The translations under genes and the position numbers were made by a program. The notes beneath the pieces are model-generated. The model did no database searches, was not told where the DNA came from, and saw only the letters and a list, made by a program, of their open reading frames with translations. This document shows, piece by piece, positions 45,901 to 54,900 of a DNA stretch of 64,000 nt; position 1 is the first letter of the stretch, and the number at the start of each line of letters is the position of its first letter. The DNA comes from Cinnamomum chago (lineage: Eukaryota; Streptophyta; Magnoliopsida; Laurales; Lauraceae). The stretch spans positions 74,935,501-74,999,500 of the forward strand of contig CP142454.1 in assembly GCA_038049695.1 (NCBI GenBank), in the 5' to 3' direction.

Positions 45901-48733
45901 GTTGTTCTTCTTCTACTTTTATTTGAAAATTTCAAAAACTCATCCCCGTGAATTACTTGTCATGAAAATTTACATCTCTTCACCTAACACGGTTACATTT
46001 TTTGCAAATTAGACAAATAAAATTCATACGGATTCTAAATTTGAATCCTTTGTAGACAACACCACTTACAAAGTTTCATTTCCAGTAAGATACATGATCA
46101 GTTTACACCTGGGGCTGTTCATCATCAGGAAAGCTGGTCCCTATTTAATCCCAGTCCAATCAATGGTTTTGGACTGTGCTTTCAGAAAAAGAAAATAAGC
46201 TAATCTTTGTTCAAGTCTGAATTGATCCTAGCGACAGAATGGGATATGTGACGCCCCGGAGTCCCACATCGACTATAGAGAGGAAAGTGAATGGGGTTAT
46301 ATGTAAAGTTTAGACCCTTACCTTGCATGAAGCCTTTTAAAACCGTGCGGCCCCGGAAAAATGTAAAAACTCCGAGGTTAAGCGTGCTCGGGCGGGAGCA
46401 GTACTAGGATGGGTGACCTCCTGGGAAGTCCCCGCGCGTGCACTCGGGCCAAAGCGGACAATATCATGCATGTGTGAAGGGTGATGCGTTACAAATGGTA
46501 TCAGAGCCGACTCTCGACTAGTTCGAGTGTGGGTCCCCTGCCGTGGTCTGGTGCAAGTGGGCGGGTCTCCATGTGGGCGAGCCAAGAGGGCTGACAGGCT
46601 ACAGGACTGGCAGGCTACTGCACAGGGACGTGCAGCCCTAAGGGGGGTTGAATGTGACGCCCTGGAGTCCCACATCGACTATAGAGAGGAAAGTGAATGG
46701 GGTTATATGTAAAGTTTACACCCTTACCTTGCATGAGGCCTTTTAAAACTGTGCGGCCCCGGAAAAATGTAAAAACTCCGAGGTTAAGCGTGCTCGGGCG
46801 GGAGCAGTACTAGGATGACCTCCTGGGAAGTCCCCGCGCGTGCACTCTGGCCAAAGCGGACAATATCATGCATGTGTGAAGGGTGAGGCGTTACAGGATA
46901 ACTCCTCCAACCTGAGCCAAGTTGACTCAATGAGTTTTCTTAATACTAATGTATGGGAGTTTTTGGTGTTCTAATCTTGTGCCATCCTTTTCTATGAATG
47001 AGAATCTTTTCTGCTGTCCTGCTTCTAGTTAGATGTGCAGCATCAATTAAATTAGTATAAACCTATTAACTGCCATTGAACATGTAGATTTTGTGGAATG
47101 ATCTAATCGAACCATCATGTTTCCTCTCCATGTGGAGCTAATTTCTCTCCTTGGTATTTTCTGCAGCTTGGTTGCAACTATGGACTACCTGGGATTTTCG
47201 CTTGCCTGAAAGTATGTTTGACCGGCTTGAACTTATAATTTTCATCTAGAAAAATGTTGAAATATATCACCTGCAGAGCAGTCGTTAATCTTGCATTGTT
47301 TTAATTCTGCCTCCACCTTTTTCAGGGTGCTTCTTCAGTGCATTTTCAGGACTTGAATGCAGAAACTTTGAGGTGCACAACCATACCCAATGTTCTTGCC
47401 AACCTTGACCAAGCTCGAGACAGACAAAGCCGGCAGCCTGAGAGCCCTCTGACACCATCAAGGCAAGTATTAGCCCCTGAAGTTCATTTTTATGCGGGGG
47501 ACTGGGAAGAACTCCACACCGTCTTGTCTGTTGTGAGGACGGAAGGGTTTGAGATGACTCCCGGGCTGAGACTGAGCTTCTCTGAGGAGGATTTCATGGA
47601 TGGCTGTAGTAGCCAGGATGGCAGTGTTGTTGGTCTTGATTCATCCTCAAGGAGGTCGAGGAAGCTTTCAGGAAGCCGTGCATGGGAGAGGGCAAGTGAA
47701 TCAGATCCAGGAGAAGGTGGTTATGATGTGATTCTGATGACGGAAATACCATATTCTCTGACCTCCCTGAGGAAGCTATATGCACTCATCAAAAAGGTTT
47801 GTTGCTTCTCTTTTTCCATGAATTTTTTACAGTCTATATGTTGGAAATGGAAAATTTTCTTTCCCAAGCCTGAAACAGGTAGGAGTTTTATGAGGTACCA
47901 AAAAAACTCAAATATGCTGATATTTGAAGCCAACTGATTAAATTTTTTATCTTAAGTTCTTGACTACCAAATTTTTTTTTTTTTTTGTGAAATTTTCAAA
48001 AAAGTACAAAACCTGTGTCATTTTCCAAAACGTACGTCAAGATTTGAATATTTCAAAAAAGCATAAAAAATTTCTACTATTCTTTTAATAAAGTCCTCTC
48101 CAATAAAAATGTTTTAAAAAAATGACAAAAGTACCATTCCCTTATGATAGGTTTTTGTCTTTTATTAACCTTTTCCCTCCCGAAAACCAACCATTTTGAT
48201 TTGCTGAAGTGGGCCCCACTAGGTCATTTAGGTTAGACTTCATCATTTTTCTTAAATGATTTATTAAAGAAAAGTTTTGAAAAATGACATAAGGGTATTT
48301 TTATCATTTTTGAAACTTTTGTCTTACAGTGGACTCGATTGAAAGAAATATGGAAAACTTTTATACTCTCTTGAAATATTTAAATTTTTAAATATTTTTA
48401 AAAAAAATAATGCTAAAGTTTTATACCCTTTTGAAATCTTCCCTTTTTTTTTTTATGAATAAAAGGTGTGCATGTTAATGTTTCTATCCTCATAGCCTTG
48501 TTAGTTCTGTAAGGAGGTTGTTGCAACATTGTCTAACTGGGTTCCTTCTTTCCAATAAGCAGTGCTTGCGGCCACCTTATGGGGTGCTATACTTGGCAGC
48601 AAAGAAGAATTACGTTGGTTCCGGTGGTGGAGCGCGGCAGCTTCGAGGCCTGGTGGAGGAGGAAGGTGTTTTCGGTGTACATGTTGTGACTGAGATGGCT
48701 GACAGAGAGATCTGGAAGTTCTTTCTCAAGTGA
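42953..48733 (+). CDS. Histidine protein methyltransferase 1 homolog (METTL18/HPM1-like)
   Basis: Exons join in frame: 42953-43087, 43463-43525, 45338-45404, 45504-45604, 47167-47211, 47326-47796, 48563-48733; 1053 nt, 350 residues, all GT-AG. The N-terminal part (MRAPSLLAQCLPGLLPHDK, later NAHPYKYAGENVDLQGLNIFK) and the core match the plant members of the METTL18/Hpm1 family. In yeast and animals these are SAM-dependent enzymes that methylate a histidine of ribosomal protein uL3; the plant substrate is inferred. The SAM-binding motif I is ILELGCNYGLPG (residues 120-131), with Asn where the family commonly has Gly or Ser. HFQDLN (143-148) holds the acidic residue after strand 2, and YDVILMTEIPY (270-280) is the later core strand. 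A Ser/acid-rich insert (about 215-265, EEDFMDGCSSQDGS) is typical of plant copies. There is no signal peptide or membrane segment. The start is the first ATG after the leader intron and matches family N-termini. Introns carry a SINE, a TRIM and a MITE, but no exon is damaged. Confidence 0.93.
43088..45337. other. Introns between coding exons 1-3 of the methyltransferase gene
   Basis: The intron 43526-45337 contains a diverged tandem pair at about 44415-44705 (unit about 155 bases: 'ttttccacaaatttcccaaaa', 'gattaagatatgaaa', 'ggggcccacaaaa(t/c)tgca'). A stretch rich in 'catttac' and 'catgtgt' phrases follows (44880-45000). The ORFs here (44197-44853; minus 43364-43834) are intronic and show no motif. 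Confidence 0.6.
45621..45851 (-). mobile_element. tRNA-derived SINE with 21-bp target duplication
   Basis: A 21-base direct repeat, TTGAAAGCTTGTATTATTAT plus T, lies at 45621-45641 and 45831-45851 and encloses a 189-bp insert. Read on the minus strand, the insert starts 'ggctccttacctcaatggta', which has an A-box-like centre, and carries 'aggcttcgaacctgg', a B box in a T-arm-like stem. It ends in an (ATA)n tail next to the duplication. That is the layout of a pol III SINE. Between the B box and the tail are four tandem units of about 24 bases (45664-45760), each with 'aactc(g/a)ca(c/t)atg'. It lies in the intron 45605-47166, antisense to the gene. Confidence 0.85.
46242..46900 (+). mobile_element. 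Cassandra-type TRIM retrotransposon carrying 5S rRNA sequence
   Basis: The complete element is 649 bp (46247-46895). The 5' LTR is 46247-46493 (247 bp) and the 3' LTR 46653-46895 (243 bp), both TGTGACGCC...GCGTTACA. A 5-bp duplication GGATA flanks it (46242-46246, 46896-46900). The primer-binding site TGGTATCAGAGCC (46496-46508) is complementary to initiator tRNA-Met. A G-rich tract 'aaggggggttg' (46640-46650) precedes the 3' LTR. Only 159 bases separate the LTRs and there is no protein, so it moves with borrowed enzymes. Both LTRs contain a 5S rRNA-like segment with the internal pol III control region. The LTRs differ by six substitutions and one 4-base deletion, which suggests a moderate age. 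It sits in an intron of the methyltransferase gene, same orientation. Confidence 0.95.
46364..46434 (+). other. 5S rRNA-derived segment in the 5' LTR
   Basis: 'aactccgaggttaagcgtgc', then 'tcgggcgggagcagtactag', then 'gatgggtgacctcctgggaa' match the 3' two-thirds of plant 5S rRNA, covering box A, the intermediate element and box C. The 5' part of 5S rRNA is missing, so this is not a 5S gene. The 3' LTR copy (about 46770-46836) has lost four bases, turning GATGGGTGACC into GATGACC between the intermediate element and box C. Confidence 0.9.
47987..48443. mobile_element. Probable Mutator-type MITE in the last intron
   Basis: The left side 'gaaattttcaaaaaagtaca' and right side 'ataccc' + 'ttttgaaatcttccc' form an imperfect inverted pair, extended by 'attttccaaaac' and matching inner phrases. 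T runs border both ends and hide any duplication. The ends resemble, but do not equal, those of the 5909-6437 family. The intron is 47797-48562. Confidence 0.5.
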
Positions 48734-49030
48734 ACAACTTGCCCCTTCCCTCAACTCAGCTTAAAAAAGAGAGTTCTATTATCTACCACTCACACATCTG
48801 TATAAAATACACACAACTTTTGTTGAATTTTTTTTTTATTCTGATAATAAGGTCGGAAGTTGTAGAATGGGATCATTGCGGTAAATTTGCACGCCACCAT
48901 TTGTAAAAATTTTCTTTCCTTGAATTAATCTGTAAACTGAGATATTTATTTGAATTGGATTTATGTTCTTGAGTTCTTTTAATCTGTAAACTGAGATTTA
49001 TTCGAATTGGATTTATGTTCTTAAAGTTGT
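48734..49030 (+). other. 3' UTR region of the methyltransferase gene
   Basis: T-rich sequence with a 50-base tandem duplication: 'aatctgtaaactgagat' ... 'gaattggatttatgttctt' from about 48929 and again from 48980. No perfect AATAAA is seen close to the stop, and the poly(A) site is not identifiable. Confidence 0.5.
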
Positions 49031-49855
49031 TTTATTATGTTTAATCATTCGGCAATGTTTGCAAATGAAAGCATTTGTTTTTGGATGGTTTGTATCAACG
49101 GATCACTGTCTTGTGAACACTGGTAGCTTGCAATGTTGTCATGTATGAGATACTGAGATTGGATGGGTTTGGGATGAAGGTTGGAAATATCTCTGGATAC
49201 TAGAAATGTCCATGGATAACATTAAATCCTTATCATTATGAACAATATCCAGTTATCAATCTAGCAGTTGAATCATCTCCTGTGACTGACTGTGAGAGTG
49301 AAATTTGGTGAAGGCACATGGAAGAGGACATTTATTTCTGGTAAGTTAGATTTTTAATAGGTGGGGCTGCACTGAAGTATATAGCTTTGTGAATTTCTCA
49401 TGAGTATGAGCCTAGGATCTAATTGCATAGACAAAATCCCTAGTGGGGTACACTTATTAAAAAAAATTATGAAACTATGATTACATGGCGAAAAATACGA
49501 GTTAATCCTAGATGCATCCACTGGACATTGTTATTACTTACTTACTTTTATATGTTCCACTTGAGGGAAATACCCCTCAAAACTCAATTAAAATTCATAT
49601 GTCTTTAAGACTATGAGTCTACATATTAAAAATATATCCACCGTCCAAAGTAAATGCCTGCCAAATTTCACTATCATTATGAGAAGCCCCATTGTCAAAT
49701 AATCATGAATAAACACATGAAATAACTTAATAGCTTGTCCAATTATAGTATGAATAATATAATTTATTTTAAGCCCAAAAACTTAATAGGGTGAAATTTT
49801 ACCATATTTAGTAAAAGAGAAAGGGCTTTTTTTTTCTTTGGAGCTGCTATATGCA
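49030..49855. other. Intergenic, nothing recognised
   Basis: No ORF, RNA gene or element ends identified between the methyltransferase 3' end and the fold-back element. Confidence 0.5.
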
Positions 49856-49869
49856 CAGTCGGAGTTGCT

Positions 49870-50347
49870 CCCTGCACATCTGTCCATGGGACCCTTGATG
49901 GACCCCTCTTAAAAAAAGACAAAAATGCCCCTCCATTTCTTCTCTTCCCTCTCCTTCTCCTTACTCGTCCCTCTCCTTGCTCGATAGCCTACCTCTACCC
50001 AACTCTGTCTCCTCTCCCACTCCTTCTCCATCCTCGTCTCTCCCCCTCTCCTTCTCCATCCTCTCTCCTTTGTCGCCGCCCAACTCCACCCCCTCCATCT
50101 CTCCCTCTCCTTCCCCTTCTCCCTATCTTCCCTCTCACAGCGCCCACCTTCGCCCTCTCTCTCTCTCTCTCTCTCCTTGATTGTCCTCCATCTCCCTCCC
50201 TCTCCCGTTTGGCCACTTAGGGCCGAACAAATGAGTATATTGTTTGGCCCCTGGTGGCCGAAGTGCCGAACAAATCAGTATATTATTCGAATACTAGGGT
50301 TGAACAATACTCAGGAGAGGGAGGGAACGGAACGAACGAACGATGAT

Positions 50348-50402
<55 letters not shown>

Positions 50403-50665
50403 GGAGAGAGAGGAGGTGGGCACTGGGAGAGGGAGGGATAGGGAGAAGGAAAGGAAGGGAGGAGGGAGGTGGGCCGCCGAGCAAGGAGAGGGAATAGAAG
50501 AAAGGGAGGGGCGTTTTCATCCTTTTCAGAAGGGTCCCATGGATGGATGTGCAGGGAGCAACTAAGGAGAGGGAATAGAAGAAAGGGAGGGGCGTTTTCA
50601 TCCTTTTCAGAAGGGTCCCATGGATGGATGTGCAGGGAGCAACTTTGGATGTGCAGGGAGCAACT
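49870..50665. mobile_element. Fold-back element with polypyrimidine and polypurine halves
   Basis: The left end 'gttgctccctgcacatctgt' and 'ccatgggaccctt' is inverted at the right as 'aagggtcccatgg' and 'atggatgtgcagggagcaac'. Between them, a C/T-rich half (49930-50210) is followed by a G/A-rich half with a (GA)22 run (about 50349-50393). The right end is multiplied: a 77-bp unit containing the end is repeated (ends at 50562 and 50643) and a third short end follows (to about 50664). The several long ORFs in it are low-complexity artefacts. The architecture is like the 9290-9760 fold-back. Confidence 0.75.
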
Positions 50666-50684
50666 TCCCTTCTTTTTTTTTTTT

Positions 50685-51178
50685 GGAAAATTTCCAAATA
50701 AGGGATAATTAAAAAAAGGGACACAAGTTTCAAAACTTTTTAAATTAAGGCTTAAGTTTTTCAATAAGTTCTCAGTTAAGGACAAATGATCGTTTAAAAG
50801 TAGTTTCTGATAATTTTTTCCCTCAACTTCTTAAAATACCAAAATTATCCTTCATTGAAAGATTACACCCAATTCACTTCCTCCATCTTCTCCTTATTTT
50901 CTTCGTCGTTGTCCTCACAGTGAATGATGACAACCAACATCCCCACGACGATCGACGACATATAGTGGTTGTCGGAAACATATCGTGGTTTTAAATGAAG
51001 AGGAACTTGGATATATTAGAAAAATTGAGGAAAAATGTCGCTAGAAAATATTTTTAAATGGTTGGATGTTCTTAGTTGAAAACTTAATGAACAACTTAGG
51101 CTCTAATTTGAAAATGTTTTGAAACTTATATCCTTTTTGAAATAAGCAAGAACGTTAAAGCCTTATATTTGAAGTTTT
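50685..51178. mobile_element. Mutator-type MITE family, copy 3
   Basis: 'aaatttccaaataagggata' and 'gggacacaagtttcaaaact' at the left match, inverted, 'aatttgaaaatgttttgaaa', 'ctttttgaaataag' and 'aagccttatatttgaag' at the right. The centre shares 'cttcattgaaag', 'tcacttcctccatcttctcc' and 'gtgtcctcac' type phrases with the 5909-6437 copy. No clean 9-bp duplication is visible because T runs flank it. Confidence 0.7.
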
Positions 51179-51231
51179 TTTTTTATATAATTAAATAATT
51201 ATAGGGCAGTGCCCGTGCCCTTTCTAATTTG

Positions 51232-51522
51232 GGTCATTGAGATGCATGATAATCATGGAAGCCCATTGGATTAAAAGATCTATATGAAACCTATCTATAC
51301 GTAAAATTTCAACTCTGTATAAGATCATCCTAACCATTTGGTCAATAACCCCAAAATCTAATAGTTTTAGATGCATGATTTTCTTATGATTTCAAATAAC
51401 GGTAAGGAAGAGTTAGATGAGTGTCAAATTTGAATTTGTGATTATTCAGAAGGAGAGGAGGTAGTGTGTGTGATAAGATTAGATTGACTTAAGGTAGGAC
51501 CCATGTTAAAAAAAAAAAGAGG
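51232..51522 (+). repeat. Dispersed repeat pair, copy 2 (partner 39121-39415)
   Basis: Same block order as the copy at 39121, ending in an A run and 'gaggagtg'. It occupies the DNA about 400 bases upstream of the FTA start codon, so it lies in or near that promoter. Confidence 0.65.
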
Positions 51523-51699
51523 AGTGGAAAACGGGGCGTTTTTAAAGTTGGGCATCGAGAATTACCCATAATTGTATTGAAGTCCTGTAGATTAGAATTT
51601 ATGAAGTTTTTTATAATTTTTTGAAGCAAATTATATTTAATAAAATCCTAAAAGCATTTTACGTGGAAAGCACTTTCCCATGATAATTCCAAGAGAGAA

Positions 51700-51924
51700 T
51701 CTAACACCAAATCCCATCAAATTCTAAGCAAAACATCGAAATCCTTTTCTCGACTCTCCTTCTCCATCAAAATTCTTCATCAAGGTGCCTTCCGCTCAGA
51801 GGAACCCAAATCCTCCTCATTACATAGCCAAAACCAAGAAATCTCTCATAAATCCCTCTCTCTGAAAAGACCCTTCAATATCCATAGGACCATCTGATCT
51901 TCGTCAATCTTTTTTTCACAAAAA
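51700..51924 (+). other. Putative 5' UTR of FTA
   Basis: The C/T-rich sequence between about 51700 and the ATG, with 'tccctctctctgaaaag', looks like a plant leader. No ATG lies closely upstream in a strong context. The transcription start is not determined. Confidence 0.4.
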
Positions 51925-54900
51925 ATGGATTCAGATGAAGAAGAGAGACTCCCATACAGCCAGAGAAAAGAATGGTCAGACGTGATTCCTCTCCCTCAAG
52001 ACGACGGCCCCGATCCAGTCGTCTCCATCGTCTACAAAGATGAATTCCGCGAGACCATGGATTACTTCCGAGCCGTATATCACTCCGATGAAAGGAGCGC
52101 TCGCTCTCTTGATCTCACCTCCGATGCAATTGAATTGAATCCGGGGAACTACACTGTAAGATTATTAGTAGTTTTCGCCCCCATTACATCTTTTTCTGTC
52201 TAGTCTCTTTCTTTCGTTCAATTCATGAGTAACTTGATTGGATTTGTGAAAAGTTCGGTTTTTTATGCTGTACAGGAAGTGGGAAAGGAAACCCCTGAAT
52301 TCTATTGAGTTTAGTGAGGGCAACTTGATTGAATTTGTGAAAAAAATCGATTTTTTTGCAGTATAGGAAGAAGGAAAAGAAACCCCATAATTCTATTGCC
52401 TTCGTTTGGGGCCTGTTTGGATCTTTTTGAACTGAGTGCAAGTAACTCAATTTATGTTGAACAAGGTTCAACGTTTGGATATCATGTGCTACAATCAGCG
52501 CCATAATATCATTCTTGGGAAATTATTGTTTCTGGAAAGATGTCACAGAAAATAGATTGATTTTGATTGATTGAAAATGCTTTTTAATATGTTTTTTTTT
52601 TTACTTTTTATTACCACTTTATCCCAATAATTACTTGCTTGGATCTCAAAAAACTGAGTGATAACTTCATTCAAGCATTGTTGAAATGGCCTGGATGCTT
52701 GAGTTTGTTTAGGATAACTTGATTGAATTTGTGAAAAGTTCCAAATTTTTTTTTCAGGCCCCAGAATTCTATTGAGTAGTTTTAGGGCCTGTTTGTATCT
52801 TTCTAAACTGAGCCCCCGTAACTGGGTTCAACATTTGGATATCATGTGTTACAATCATTGTCATAATATCATTCTTGGGAAATTATTGAATGAGAAAATT
52901 GTCAGATTTTTTTTTTAATTTTTTTATGTGGGGTGTGTGGGGGATGTTATTCACAGAAAATGGATTGATTTTGATTGATTGAAATACTAAAAGTATAAAA
53001 TAAATTAATTGCTGTTAAGTTTTTTTTTTATATATTTTTTAATGTTTTATTACCACTTTCTCCCAACAATTACCAGTTTGGATCTTCAAAAACTGAGTGA
53101 TAGCTTCATTTAAGCATTGTTGATGGTTCAATGGCTGGAGTCATGGAAGTGGGTGGTGCTAAACAGGGTGACCATCCCAACCACCCCTATTAGGGGTGGG
53201 TTTGGTAGTTGAATTTGGGACGGTAAGGGGTGTAAGCTTAAATTAGAGAGCAATGAATAAAAAAAAGGAAGGAAGAAGGAAGATTTTGATATATTGGTGA
53301 TGTAAGTAGGGGTTTTCACTTTGAACTTGTTTTAAATGGTAACATAGAACTGTCAAGTTTTGTTGAGTGGTAGTGAAGCTGAGTAATGGGGAATTCGAAG
53401 CCATGCCACTGAAAGACTGTACACATGAGGACAAAGGACCCCCTTTTGGCTTTTAAGTTTCTTCTTCCCTTAATTGCAGAGGGGAAGGATTCATCAAGCT
53501 TTGGTTCATCACCACCACCTTCCATGTGACATAGATGTTGAGTCTCCAATTACTTTTTTTATCCTGAGATTCTTCAAGCTTCAACCATCATCACCTCCTT
53601 CTATTTCAGCTTGGGCCGATGGAATTTGACTAGCCCTTTAGCCACCTGGTCTTCACAACTTAACCATTGCTTTAGCCCTTGCTTCTGCTTTTGTTAACAT
53701 TATATTCCTTGCTTGGTCCCTAAATCTACAGGGAGAGAAATTGTGGAATCCAGGTGCTTGACTTTCCATTCCCATTAAAGGTCAGTTGTGGCTAGTTGTT
53801 TGAATAGCTATGATGCCCATTTACAGAAAGATACAGGGATCGGGAATATGACTTTGCACTTTTGGAAATCTAGGATATGGAAACAAATATGGCTGCCCTA
53901 ATTTTTCCTTTAGAAGGCTTTTAAATTAATGAAATTATCTTTCTTTATGTTCCTTTCTAACATTTTGTACATTGGAAAATAAGAAAATTAAAGCAATTAT
54001 ATGAAATAATGGACTTGGTAAGGAGGATATGCTAAACTTGTACCCTAGAAGTATCGGTGCACTATCGGGTACAATATGAGCATCGTAATGATCCAACACA
54101 AATAATTTTTTTTTTAATGGTAAATCCAACGCAAATACGCTAGGTTCATTTAAAAAAAAAAAATACATTGGCTTGTACAAGTATCCGGGTGTCCTAGTCG
54201 AATAGTAGCTGTCTAATATGTGAATAATTGTACAAGGCACTAAGGATAAATTCTAAGAAGTGAATGAAGAATTGAAGTTTCATCATCTCTCTCTGCTTAT
54301 CAAAAACTTCTGTTGTCACTTTTCCTACATTAATGGGTGCCCCTCTTTGTTGCTCATCTCATTTGCTAGTAATGGTATTTCCGACATCTGCCAATGGAAA
54401 ATTTCATTGTCATTTCTGTTTTCAACTATGATGCCCAGATACGGCAGGGACACGCCATAGACATGGTGGGGACACAGATTTTACATGTAAAAAGTGAAGT
54501 ATCGGATACGATACGTTGCCCATTTTAAAGTATCCGTGCATCATAGGTTTTCAAGTATTTTGCTATAGCAAACTTCATATTTTTCTTAAAAAAAAAAGAG
54601 GGTATTTTGCTATTGCAGAATTTTTAAGCAAGACATGGTAGATGGGTGTACTTGAGGTTTTAGAAATTTTCGTATCTTTTCTCTCAGGGGAATACATACA
54701 AACTTTTAAGTAGGTTGAGCCTAATTATATTTATACTTGGAGACTTGCCTAATGTGTGGAGGGAATCGGAGATGTACTTCACTATCCGCTGCTTTCTGTA
54801 AACTTTATCTTCCTCTCACTTTAAAGAAAAAAAAAAAGAAAATAGTTAAATCAATAAATATGTTAATGTGTAAGTTCGTGAAAAATTATTGGGTGTAAGT

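Noticed and set aside
46364-46434. 5S rRNA gene
   Set aside because: Only the 3' two-thirds of 5S rRNA is present, it occurs in both LTRs and is bounded by LTR sequence. It is the 5S-derived part of a Cassandra-type TRIM.
46337-46675. 112-residue minus-strand ORF
   Set aside because: It lies across the TRIM LTR, PBS and internal region, which carry no protein in this element class.
50177-50785. ORFs of up to 163 residues around the GA run
   Set aside because: Low-complexity translation of the fold-back element and its duplicated end.
51200-51225. Helitron 3' end (hairpin 'agggca..tgccct' followed by CTAAT)
   Set aside because: The hairpin is only about three bases from CTAA instead of about ten, and no 5' end was found; chance is more likely.
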